Shown here one piece after another: positions 14,840 through 23,170 of a DNA stretch of 25,582 bases. The notes beneath the pieces were generated by a model. The model made no database searches and was not told where the DNA came from. It was given only the letters and a program-made list of their open reading frames with translations. The DNA comes from Phycisphaerales bacterium UBA3190. GTDB lineage: Bacteria; Planctomycetota; Phycisphaerae; Phycisphaerales; UBA1924. Each line of letters opens with the position of its first letter. Positions within the stretch are counted from its first letter, which is position 1. The stretch lies in contig DEXG01000017.1 in NCBI GenBank assembly GCA_002364005.1, forward strand, positions 52,714 to 78,295. The letters run 5' to 3'. Made by a program: the position numbers and the translations under genes.

Positions 14840-16453
14840 TCAGCTCACCGCGCCAACAACCGGCTCGGTGTCTTCCTTCAGATCAGTCAGCATCACATCG
14901 GTCGTGAGCATGAGCCCCGAGACCGACGCGGCGTTGACGATGGCGCTCTTGGCGACCAGGGCCGGGTCGATGATGCCCGCCTTGACCAGGTCGGTGTAAT
15001 CACCGGTCGCGGCGTTGAGCCCGAAGTTGCCCGATTCGCTCATCACGGTGTCGACGGCGAGGTCGCCGTCGTAGCCCGCGTTGGTGGCGATCTGGTAGGC
15101 CGGGGCGGTCATGGCACGGGCGAGAATCTCGAAGCCGAACTTCTCGTCGCCCTTGACCTTCTTGGCACCGGCCTTGACCGACTCGATCGCACGCAGGAAC
15201 GCGACGCCGCCGCCGGCGACATAGCCTTCCTTCGCGGCCGCACGGGTTGCGTGCAGCGCGTCGTCGACGAGGTCCTTGGTGGCCTTCATCTCGGTCTCGG
15301 ACGAGCCGCCGACGCTGATGATGGCGACGCCGCCGGTGAGCTTGGCGTGACGCTCCATGAGCTTCTCGCGGTCGTACTCGCTGGTGGACTTCTCGTACTG
15401 GGCCATAATCTGGTTGGCGCGGGCGGTGATGTCCGCCTTCTTGCCGCCGCCCTGAACGATGGTCGTGTTGTCCTTGCTGATGGCGATCCGCTTGGCGGTG
15501 CCCAGCTCGCTCAGCTCGATGCTCTCGAGCGAACGCCCGAGGTCCTCGGAGAAGTAGGTCCCCTTGGTCAGCACGGCCAGGTCCTGGAGCATCGCCTTGC
15601 GGCGATCGCCGAAGCCCGGTGCCTTGACAGCCGCGATGTTGAGCATGCCACGCAGACGGTTGACGACCAGTGCCGCCAGCGCCTCGTTCTCAACATCCTC
15701 GGCGATGATCAGCAGGGGCTTGCTGGCGCTGGCGACCTTGTTGAGCAGCGGGAGCAGGTCCGCGAGGTTGCTGATCTTCTTCTCGTGGATGAGGATCAGC
15801 GCGTCCTCGAGCACGCACTCGCCGGTCTTGGGATCGGTCATGAAGTACGGCGACAGGTAGCCCTTGTCGAACTGCATGCCCTCGACATAGTCGAGCTGGG
15901 TCTCGGCGCTCTTGCCGTCCTCGACCTCGACCACGCCCTCGGCGCCGACCTTGCTGATGGCTTCCGCGATCAGCTCGCCGACGGCGGCGTTGTGGTTCGA
16001 CGATACGGTCGCGACCTTCTTGTAGTCGTTCTTGCCCTTACAGGGAACCGCGATGCCATCGATCGCATCAGCGGCGACATGGGCCGCCTTATTGATGCCA
16101 CGCTGAACATGCACGGGGTTGGCACCGGCGGCCACAACCTTGAGGCCCTCGTTGAAGATGGCCTGGGCGAGCACGGTCGCGGTGGTTGTCCCGTCGCCCG
16201 CCTTGTCGCCGGTCTTCTTGGCGACCTGGTAGAGCATCTTGGCCCCCATGGACTCGAACTGCTCTGGGAGTTCGATCTCCTTGGCCACCGAGACGCCGTC
16301 CTTGGTCACATGAGGACCGCCGTAGGACTTCTCGATCACAACATGACGCCCCGCGGGCCCCATCGTGCACTTGACGGCATCGGCGATCTTGTCGACACCT
16401 TTTTTCATTTCGAGAAGTGCTTTGTCCTCGAACATGATCTGTTTGCTGCTCAT
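14840..16453 (-). CDS. groEL1: Chaperonin GroEL, copy 1 (tail-less)
   Basis: 537 residues, a complete group I chaperonin. ATP-site residues are kept: 'VTKDGVSVA' (Asp52) and 'DKAGDGTTTATVLA' (Asp87). The apical binding surface is canonical, 'GYLSPYF' (Tyr199, Tyr203, Phe204 in E. coli numbering, which here matches exactly). The C-terminus ends 'DTEPVVGAVS' with no GGM repeats, unlike GroEL2 and E. coli GroEL. A strong Shine-Dalgarno sequence AAAGGAG lies 7 nt before ATG and is part of a small hairpin. It follows groES on the same strand, separated by repeat copy 2, and is followed by repeat copy 1. This is probably the GroEL that works with the neighbouring GroES. Confidence 0.96.
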   Translation of the reverse strand: MSSKQIMFEDKALLEMKKGVDKIADAVKCTMGPAGRHVVIEKSYGGPHVTKDGVSVAKEIELPEQFESMGAKMLYQVAKKTGDKAGDGTTTATVLAQAIFNEGLKVVAAGANPVHVQRGINKAAHVAADAIDGIAVPCKGKNDYKKVATVSSNHNAAVGELIAEAISKVGAEGVVEVEDGKSAETQLDYVEGMQFDKGYLSPYFMTDPKTGECVLEDALILIHEKKISNLADLLPLLNKVASASKPLLIIAEDVENEALAALVVNRLRGMLNIAAVKAPGFGDRRKAMLQDLAVLTKGTYFSEDLGRSLESIELSELGTAKRIAISKDNTTIVQGGGKKADITARANQIMAQYEKSTSEYDREKLMERHAKLTGGVAIISVGGSSETEMKATKDLVDDALHATRAAAKEGYVAGGGVAFLRAIESVKAGAKKVKGDEKFGFEILARAMTAPAYQIATNAGYDGDLAVDTVMSESGNFGLNAATGDYTDLVKAGIIDPALVAKSAIVNAASVSGLMLTTDVMLTDLKEDTEPVVGAVS

Positions 16454-16459
16454 ATCTCG

Positions 16460-16472
16460 ACTCCTTTGGAGT
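16460..16472 (-). promoter_or_regulatory. Shine-Dalgarno-masking mini-hairpin, groEL1
   Basis: On the minus strand ACTCC-AAA-GGAGT, a 5-bp perfect stem with an AAA loop; the 3' arm is the ribosome-binding site itself, 7 nt before the groEL1 ATG. A stem this weak would be expected to open with heat, as in simple RNA thermometers. This is inference from shape and place only. Confidence 0.45.
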
Positions 16473-16503
16473 TTAGTTCTTCGGTTCTTCCCGACCTACC
16501 CCT

Positions 16504-16600
16504 CCTAGTGGGATGGGCTTCCAGCCCGTCTCTACTCCGCCTCCTCTGCCAGTTGGGCAAGGAGGCAAGGAGTGACAGGCAAGATGCCTGTCCCACTAGG
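16504..16600. repeat. Cloverleaf-like interspersed repeat, copy 2
   Basis: 97 bp. Perfect 10-bp terminal inverted repeats CCTAGTGGGA (16504-16513) and TCCCACTAGG (16591-16600) enclose three hairpins. The first is GATGGGCT-TCC-AGCCCGTC. The middle one is GCCTCCT (16539-16545) with AGGAGGC (16560-16566), topped by TGCC-AGTTG-GGCA (16547-16559). The third is GACAGGCA-AGA-TGCCTGTC. It starts 14 bp after the groES stop and ends 50 bp before the groEL1 start, read on the minus strand. Fragments of this kind are familiar from planctomycete and related genomes, where they give spurious 'RQDACPT' peptides (from memory). Confidence 0.85.
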
Positions 16601-16614
16601 ACAAGGAGCCCTGC

Positions 16615-16902
16615 TTACTGCATGACACCGAGGAGATCGGACTCACGCATGACAAGGTGGCTCTCGCCGTCCACCTCAACCTCGGTCCCCGCGTAGGACG
16701 CGTAGACCACAGTGTCGCCGGTGTGGACGCTCATGGTGGCGCGGTTGCCGTTGTCGAGGCGCTTGCCCGGGCCGACGGCGACGACGGTGCCGTGGATCGG
16801 CTTCTCTTTGCTCGACTCGGGCAGGTAAAGCCCCGACGAGGTGACGCTTGCTTGTTCAACTGGCTTAACCAGTACGCGATCTTCAAGTGGTTTGACTGCC
16901 AT
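16615..16902 (-). CDS. groES: Co-chaperonin GroES
   Basis: 95 residues, the usual size for GroES, the heptameric lid of GroEL. It begins 'MAVKPLEDRVLVKPVE', has the mobile-loop region 'QASVTSSGLYLPESSKEK' with the hydrophobic triplet 'LYL', and 'GTVVAVGPGKRLDNGNR' and 'GDTVVYASYAGTEVEVDG' in the core. The start at 16902 is preferred over a TTG/ATG frame 5 codons upstream because the protein starts at the conserved position and GGAG lies 9 nt before it. Order on the minus strand is groEL2, groES, groEL1, so either GroEL could use it. Confidence 0.96.
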   Translation of the reverse strand: MAVKPLEDRVLVKPVEQASVTSSGLYLPESSKEKPIHGTVVAVGPGKRLDNGNRATMSVHTGDTVVYASYAGTEVEVDGESHLVMRESDLLGVMQ

Positions 16903-16968
16903 TGTTCTTATCTCCAAGCTGCTATCGCAGATGATTTGGTGTGTGTTGATGACTCGTGGGACAGGTAC

Positions 16969-18741
<1,773 letters not shown>

Positions 18742-18764
18742 TGATTGCTTCTCCCTTTGGGGAT
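18742..18764 (-). promoter_or_regulatory. Shine-Dalgarno with C-run/AAA dyad, groEL2
   Basis: On the minus strand CCCC-AAA-GGGAG (18762-18751), 9 nt before the groEL2 ATG. Three perfect GC pairs close an AAA loop and GGG is part of the ribosome site. The layout (C-rich arm, AAA, Shine-Dalgarno) is the same as at groEL1, though the stem is shorter. Confidence 0.35.
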
Positions 18765-18940
18765 CTCAAACGCCGGGGATCGCCGATCGACCCGGCCTGG
18801 TGTACACATTTCTGACTGTTCTGCGGCACGCGTGCGCACCGTCTGCCCCACACAGTGGGCAATCGCTGTGCCAATCGATCAGCGAAGATCGTCGCCGGGG
18901 GTGTCGAAACCGCATCGCTGCGCCCACAATCCCCTGACAA

Positions 18941-18982
18941 GCGGCGCGAGCCGCCCGGGCCGGATGCCAATCTGGCAGTCCG
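18941..18982 (+). promoter_or_regulatory. Two adjacent GC-rich hairpins upstream of nuoA
   Basis: GCGGC-GCGA-GCCGC (18941-18954; the loop is a GNRA tetraloop) and CGGATGCCA-ATC-TGGCA-g-TCCG (18961-18982; nine pairs with one bulged G). They lie 53-95 bp before the candidate -10 of nuoA. They could belong to a small RNA or an upstream leader; nothing known is matched. Confidence 0.3.
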
Positions 18983-19031
18983 CCCCCCCCACGAACGAGC
19001 GTCCGCTGCGCCCCCACGACCGCTGTGCGGG

Positions 19032-19040
19032 TGCTATCAT
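19032..19040 (+). promoter_or_regulatory. Candidate extended -10 promoter of nuoA
   Basis: TGCTATCAT fits TGn-TATnAT, an extended -10 element; no good -35 hexamer is seen 17 bp upstream. Transcription would start near 19047, about 60 nt before the nuoA ATG. Confidence 0.3.
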
Positions 19041-19106
19041 TTCCACTCGATCGCCAGGGAAGGCGACTCATCACCGTTCTCAGGGCAGCACCCGGGGTCT
19101 GGACAC

Positions 19107-19505
19107 ATGCACACACTCGCGGCAAACAACGAAATTGGGGCGTACCTCCCGATCTTCCTGATGATCCTGGCAGCGATCGGCTTCGGGGTCATCAACCTCG
19201 TCGGCACCTTTCTGCTCGGGCCGCGTCGCGCGGGCGAGCGGAAGGGCGAGACCTACGAATCAGGCATGACCCCCGTGGGAACCGCCCGCAAGCGGTTCAA
19301 CATCCGGTTCTACCTGATCGCGATGGTCTTCCTGGTCTTCGATGTGGAAGTGATCTTCCTCTACCCCTGGGCCCAGACCTTCACCAACCTCGACCCGATG
19401 AGCGACGCCTCGGCCATCTGGCTGCTGCGTATCCTCTTCTTCCTGCTGACGACCGTCGTCGCGTACCTCTATGGGTACCGTAAGGGCGTATTCAAGTTCG
19501 ATTGA
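19107..19505 (+). CDS. nuoA: NADH-quinone oxidoreductase subunit A
   Basis: 132 residues, typical for NuoA, a three-helix membrane subunit of respiratory complex I. Helix 1 is 'YLPIFLMILAAIGFGVINLV'; the conserved loop has 'ETYESGMTPVGTARKRFNIRF'-type sequence (21 residues, residues about 49-69), the quinone-site loop of the family; helix 2 'YLIAMVFLVFDVEVIFLYPW' with the conserved acidic pair follows; helix 3 is 'LLRILFFLLTTVVAYLYGY'. The start at 19107 matches the family N-terminus. Unusually, nuoB/C/D do not follow; the next gene is a DUF2752 protein. Confidence 0.93.
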   Translation: MHTLAANNEIGAYLPIFLMILAAIGFGVINLVGTFLLGPRRAGERKGETYESGMTPVGTARKRFNIRFYLIAMVFLVFDVEVIFLYPWAQTFTNLDPMSDASAIWLLRILFFLLTTVVAYLYGYRKGVFKFD

Positions 19506-19561
19506 ACCCCGATCGGGCACTCGAACAGGGATCAGGCAGGCCCACCGGGGCGTATACCCAT

Positions 19562-20050
19562 ATGCACATGAGCGCACCTGCCGAGCAAACACCACCCGCG
19601 AATCCCCCACGCGTCATCGAACGCACCGCGCCGCTGCGCGCCTCGGGCTGGTCGCGTGTGTTCTCCGCGTGCATCGCCATCGCCTGCCTGAGCGTGCTCA
19701 GCATGGGCGCTTGGCTCAATCCCAGCAACGAGGGCCACGGCACCCACACCCAGCTCGGGCTCCAGCCCTGCATGTGGGCCGCGACGCTCGACAAGCCGTG
19801 CATGACCTGCGGCATGACGACCTCGTTCGCCCACGCCGGCGAGGGCGACTGGCTCGGATCTTTCCTCACCCAACCGATGGGCTCATTGCTCGTCGTGCTC
19901 ACGAGCGTTGTCTTCTGGGGTGCTGCGGTGCAGACCATCTCCGGCGCTCGGGTTGGGACGATGATCCAGCCCGCATTGCGCCCACGGATGTTCATCGCAC
20001 TGGGCGTGCTGCTGCTGCTCGCCTGGGGCTATAAAGTCATTACCTGGTAA
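19562..20050 (+). CDS. DUF2752 membrane protein
   Basis: About 162 residues with three hydrophobic segments ('FSACIAIACLSVLSMGAW', 'GSLLVVLTSVVFWGAAV', 'FIALGVLLLLAWGY') and, between the first two, 'PCMTCGMTTSFAHAGEGDW', the CxxCGxT(R/T)xF motif that defines DUF2752. The role of the family is unknown; the paired cysteines may bind a metal or be redox active. ATG at 19562 is used; ATG at 19568 is equally possible, and neither has a clear ribosome site. It follows nuoA by 56 bp and precedes the first lipoprotein by 21 bp. Confidence 0.82.
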   Translation: MHMSAPAEQTPPANPPRVIERTAPLRASGWSRVFSACIAIACLSVLSMGAWLNPSNEGHGTHTQLGLQPCMWAATLDKPCMTCGMTTSFAHAGEGDWLGSFLTQPMGSLLVVLTSVVFWGAAVQTISGARVGTMIQPALRPRMFIALGVLLLLAWGYKVITW

Positions 20051-20071
20051 ACTGATCTCGCAGGGGACACC

Positions 20072-20743
20072 ATGACCTGGACCAAACAAATCAAACCCGC
20101 TGCGACACTGATCGCCCTCACGCTGACACTCTCGCAGATGAGCGGCTGCATTGTCGGTGCCGCCATTGGTGGTATGGCCGAGTCGTACAAGCGGACCGGC
20201 ACCAGCGAGATCGAAGCCGAGTACACCGGGATCGAGGGGCACTCGTTTACCGTGGTCGTCACCGCCGATCGCCTGATCGAGGGCAACAACCCGGGGACCG
20301 CGGCCCGGATCACCCAACGCGTGAACGACCGCCTGATCCAGAACGCCAAGCCCACCTTCGCGATCCCCAGCACCGACCTGCTCACGGTGCTCTACAACAC
20401 CCCGCAGTGGACCGCCATGCCCCGCGGCGAGGTCGCCGAGATGCTGGGCGTTGAACGCCTCATCGTCGTCGAGATCGTCGAGTACCGCCTCAATGAGCCG
20501 GGCAACAAGTACATCTGGGACGGCTCGGCCTCGTGCGTGGTGACCGTCTACGAAAGCGACTCCGCATTCCCCGACGACCCGGTCTACGAGAAGGCCCTGC
20601 GTGTCACATTCCCCGATATGAGCGGGCTGATGCGGAGCGAGATCCCCGAAGCCGCGGTCAACAGTGAGCTCTCGAACCGATTGACCAACCGCATCTCCTG
20701 GCTCTTCTACACGCACGAAGAGTCGAATGTCATCCCGTATTGA
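20072..20743 (+). CDS. Putative lipoprotein A (tandem pair)
   Basis: 223 residues; AGGGG precedes the ATG. A lipoprotein-type signal ends 'LTLSQMSGC', with Cys at position 26 as the expected lipidated residue (the -3 position is Met, so the lipobox is imperfect). The mature part alternates strands and helices: 'HSFTVVVTADRLIEG', 'GVERLIVVEIVEYRL', 'SCVVTVYESDS', and ends with 'ISWLFYTHEESNVIPY'. It resembles the next protein in order of elements and in the ending 'LFY(T/K)HE', so the two are probably paralogues. No named family is recognised; the fold may be of the CsgG/TolB-N type seen in many envelope lipoproteins. Located at the outer or inner membrane facing the periplasm by inference. 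Confidence 0.78.
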   Translation: MTWTKQIKPAATLIALTLTLSQMSGCIVGAAIGGMAESYKRTGTSEIEAEYTGIEGHSFTVVVTADRLIEGNNPGTAARITQRVNDRLIQNAKPTFAIPSTDLLTVLYNTPQWTAMPRGEVAEMLGVERLIVVEIVEYRLNEPGNKYIWDGSASCVVTVYESDSAFPDDPVYEKALRVTFPDMSGLMRSEIPEAAVNSELSNRLTNRISWLFYTHEESNVIPY

Positions 20744-20762
20744 TCGAAAGCAGCAACGACGC

Positions 20763-21425
20763 ATGCGACGCATACTCCCGATACACACCGTTCTCATGAT
20801 CTGCTTCGCGGCGCTGGCGCTCCTGCCCAGCCCGGGGTGCAATGTGATCACCCCCGTCGCCTACGCGATCCATGGCCCGGGCAAGGTCGAACCCCAGTTC
20901 ACCCTCGACGAGACCCTCCGCACCGTTGTCTTTGTCGATGACCCATCGAGCAAAATCACCCAGCGCCGACTCCGCTACACCATCGCGGAGAAAGCGACCG
21001 AAGAGCTGCTCGCCAAGCGCATCCTCGTCGACATGGTCGACCCGCGCGGGATCCTGACCGCGGCGAGCAACGAGCAGTACGGCAAGCAGATGAGCATCTC
21101 CGAGCTGGGACGCTCGGTCGACGCTGACATCGTGATCTACGCGGTGGTCACCGACTTCTCCTTGTCGCCCGAGGTCGGCGCCTACCTCCCACGCGCCACC
21201 ATGCGTGTGAAGATCATCGACACCCGCAGCGGCGAACGCATCTGGCCCCCAGACGAGCGTGGGCACATGACCAATGTGCAGTTGCCCCAGCGCCCCGGGA
21301 CCGGCCCGGCGACAACAGGCGATCGGGTCGAGGTCGAGCAGACGCTCGCTGACCGGACCGGGCTCGGACTCGCTCAGCTTTTCTACAAGCATGAGATCAC
21401 CGAGACGGTATTATTTGGTCGGTGA
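20763..21425 (+). CDS. Putative lipoprotein B (tandem pair)
   Basis: 220 residues from ATG 20763 (an in-frame ATG at 20727 would overlap lipoprotein A by 17 bp). Signal 'MRRILPIHTVLMICFAALAL' leads to 'LPSPGC', a lipobox-like end with Pro at -2, so lipidation is probable but not certain. The mature part has 'LRTVVFVDDPSS', 'KATEELLAKRILVDMVDP', 'SVDADIVIYAVVTDFSL', 'ATMRVKIIDTRSGERIWP' and ends 'QLFYKHEITETVLFGR'. The central 'ADIVIYAVVTDF' and 'RVKIIDTRSGERIW' follow the pattern of CsgG/GNA1162-like envelope lipoproteins. Its TGA stop overlaps the GTG start of the next gene. Confidence 0.78.
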   Translation: MRRILPIHTVLMICFAALALLPSPGCNVITPVAYAIHGPGKVEPQFTLDETLRTVVFVDDPSSKITQRRLRYTIAEKATEELLAKRILVDMVDPRGILTAASNEQYGKQMSISELGRSVDADIVIYAVVTDFSLSPEVGAYLPRATMRVKIIDTRSGERIWPPDERGHMTNVQLPQRPGTGPATTGDRVEVEQTLADRTGLGLAQLFYKHEITETVLFGR

Positions 21426-22414
21426 TCGCCAGTGCCCCCCAACCCGGTGTGCTTCATCTCGTCAGCGCCCCCTCGGCGATGCGGGGCCATCGTGCGTCCA
21501 CCGGACGCCTGCTCCCAACCTACCTCTGTGCCCGAGCGATCGAGCAGGGACTGACCCCTCCCGGACAGGTCCTGCTCATTGGTGACCCTGAGAGCGAGGC
21601 CTACGCCCGCTCGGTTGGACTGCGGGTGGACCAACGCCTTGCGCCACCGCTCGGGCGTGTCTCGATGCTCACGCGACAGGTCCGGAACATGTCCCGTCAG
21701 TTCACCCGTGTGATCTGCTGGAACGACGAGCTCGCACCGCTGCTGCGCCGCCTGCACTGCCGGGGTGACCTGATCTCGACCCGCCCCGATCTGGCCCAGC
21801 CACGGGTCACCGGCAAAATCGATGTGCGGGTCTTTGAACGCAGCGATCGCGTCGCCTGGGAAGCCAGGAACCATCAGGCAGAGATCGACACGGTGCTCTC
21901 GCCCATCATCCGAAATCCGCACATGCCCGCGGGTGGCCCCAGCAGGGAATCGCTCGAGATCGAACGCGACAGTCTGTGCATCGGGGTGATCGCCGACCGC
22001 CCGAGCGATATCGACGCCCGGGCGATTGGCTTCCTCATGGGATTACTGCAGGTCTCCGGGTTCAAGCTGACCGCGGTCATCCCCCAGGGAGCCAGCCATC
22101 TGATGTCGGCCAGACGCCACCATCACGGGCTCGGGAGCCCGTTCCGCTTGCTCCTCGCCCAATCCCCGATCATCACCATGCTCCCGCTCTTCGATGTGCT
22201 GGTCCACCCGTGCTACGACGGCTCCGGCGCGGCACAGCTCATCGAACGCCTGTGCGAGAACAACGATACGCCCGTCCTCCGCCTGCGAAACAGCGACCGC
22301 GACGGGCTCTCCCGCGCCCCGAGCGTCGCCGGCCCCATCATCGAGGCCCTCGACGACATCCTTGCCCAGCGTTCCCTCAGCCCGCTGCGTCGCGAGGTGC
22401 ACGAGCATGTCTGA
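21422..22414 (+). CDS. Unrecognised protein, possibly GT-B glycosyltransferase-like
   Basis: 330 residues from GTG 21422, which overlaps the preceding stop (GTGA). No clear signal or membrane helix. The N-terminal half has 'VLHLVSAPSAMRGHRASTG' and 'GQVLLIGDPESEAYA'; the C-terminal half has 'DSLCIGVIADRPSDID', 'FKLTAVIPQGASHL', 'MLPLFDVLVHPCYDGSGAAQ' and 'NNDTPVLRLRNSDRDG'. The segment 'DVLVHP...G.G..QLIE......TPVL' resembles the donor-sugar part of family-4 glycosyltransferases, with the usual catalytic Glu region changed. This is a weak resemblance and it could be an inactive relative. Its end overlaps the phosphatase start by 8 bp. Confidence 0.7.
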   Translation: MIASAPQPGVLHLVSAPSAMRGHRASTGRLLPTYLCARAIEQGLTPPGQVLLIGDPESEAYARSVGLRVDQRLAPPLGRVSMLTRQVRNMSRQFTRVICWNDELAPLLRRLHCRGDLISTRPDLAQPRVTGKIDVRVFERSDRVAWEARNHQAEIDTVLSPIIRNPHMPAGGPSRESLEIERDSLCIGVIADRPSDIDARAIGFLMGLLQVSGFKLTAVIPQGASHLMSARRHHHGLGSPFRLLLAQSPIITMLPLFDVLVHPCYDGSGAAQLIERLCENNDTPVLRLRNSDRDGLSRAPSVAGPIIEALDDILAQRSLSPLRREVHEHV

Positions 22415-22889
22415 TCGCAGCGAACCAACGAGTATCTTGTTCATCTGCCTGGGCAACATCTGCCGCTCCCCGCTGGCAGAGGGCATCTTCACGCACCTCG
22501 TCGAGCAGCGCGGGCTGAGCGATCGCTTCCACATCGATTCCTGCGGCACCGGCGGCTGGCACGCGGGCAACGCGCCCGACCCACGCTCGGTACTCATCGC
22601 GGCGAAGAACGGGCTCGATATCACCCACCTGCGCGCCCGCAAGTTCGACGCCGACCACGACCCCCACCAATTCGACTGGCACATCGTGATGGACCGAAAC
22701 AACCATGACGATGTGCTTGGAATGGGCACGCCCGCGAACAAAGTACGGCTCATGCGCAGCTTCGATCCAACACTGAAATCACCCAGCGATGTTCCCGACC
22801 CGTACTACGGCGGCGACGATGGGTTTGACAAGGTGTATGAGATGCTGACTCGCGCGTGCGACGGGATGCTCACGCATCTGGGTCATTGA
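22407..22889 (+). CDS. Low-molecular-weight protein tyrosine phosphatase
   Basis: 160 residues from ATG 22407. The catalytic loop near the N-terminus is 'CLGNICRSP' (nucleophile Cys14, Arg20), and the general acid is Asp131 in 'VPDPYYGG'. Both are intact, so it should hydrolyse phosphotyrosine (or act as arsenate reductase-like enzyme, which is less likely because the DPYY motif is present). Enzymes of this type often reverse BY-kinase phosphorylation in exopolysaccharide systems; no kinase is seen here. It overlaps the preceding gene by 8 bp and its last 20 bp overlap, tail to tail, the small membrane-protein gene on the other strand. Confidence 0.93.
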   Translation: MSDRSEPTSILFICLGNICRSPLAEGIFTHLVEQRGLSDRFHIDSCGTGGWHAGNAPDPRSVLIAAKNGLDITHLRARKFDADHDPHQFDWHIVMDRNNHDDVLGMGTPANKVRLMRSFDPTLKSPSDVPDPYYGGDDGFDKVYEMLTRACDGMLTHLGH

Positions 22890-23145
22890 CTCGGCTGGAT
22901 TTCAAGACATAACGCAACACCGAACCGAGCCCTGCGAACTTGAACTCTGGATCGATGTACCTCTCTATGACATAGAAACAGAAGTAGTACGCTCGTGCCG
23001 ATGCCCAGATGAGGAGCAGGACGAGCAACGCGGTCTCGATCTTCATAGAGCGTAAGACCAACCCCGCCGCGCATAAGAAAGCGATCAGGACAAACCCAAT
23101 CGCTTTGAGATACATCCACTTTGGGTTGACGAGATCGGGCCCCAT
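22870..23145 (-). CDS. Small two-helix membrane protein, unknown function
   Basis: 91 residues with two hydrophobic helices, 'LKAIGFVLIAFLCAAGLVL' and 'TALLVLLLIWASARAYYFCF', followed by 'YVIERYIDPEFKFAGLGS', a short C-terminal motif that I have seen in similar planctomycete small proteins (from memory, not checked). It lies 25 bp after the sucB stop on the same strand, so it is probably the third gene of that transcript. Its stop is 20 bp inside the 3' end of the phosphatase gene on the plus strand. The hydrophobic pattern and the planctomycete look support a real gene; function cannot be named. Confidence 0.65.
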   Translation of the reverse strand: MGPDLVNPKWMYLKAIGFVLIAFLCAAGLVLRSMKIETALLVLLLIWASARAYYFCFYVIERYIDPEFKFAGLGSVLRYVLKSSRVNDPDA

Positions 23146-23170
23146 GGGAACCGATACGCACTGAAGATCA

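Larger units (their letters stand above)
18742..19106. other. 365-bp divergent intergenic region, groEL2 / nuoA
   Basis: No gene is supported. It should hold the promoters of the chaperone block and of nuoA. No CIRCE element (TTAGCACTC-N9-GAGTGCTAA) and no sigma-32-like promoter is seen. Small dyads are GCACGCGTGC, CCCAC-ACA-GTGGG (18847-18859) and TCGCTG (18863-18868) with CAGCGA (18880-18885). Two GC-rich hairpins lie at 18941-18982, followed by a run of eight C residues (18983-18990). Confidence 0.6.

Noticed and set aside
16504..16600. tRNA gene suggested by the cloverleaf shape
   Set aside because: Arm lengths do not fit, there is no T-loop (TTCRANYC) or anticodon arm, and the second copy does not keep a tRNA-like middle arm.
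15251..16696. Open frame of 481 codons on the plus strand opposite groEL1
   Set aside because: Antisense shadow of groEL1; it also runs through repeat copy 2, giving the spurious 'RQDACPT' peptide.
18742..19106. CIRCE/HrcA operator for the chaperone block
   Set aside because: No TTAGCACTC/GAGTGCTAA pair, even degenerate, was found here or before groES, groEL1 or dnaJ.
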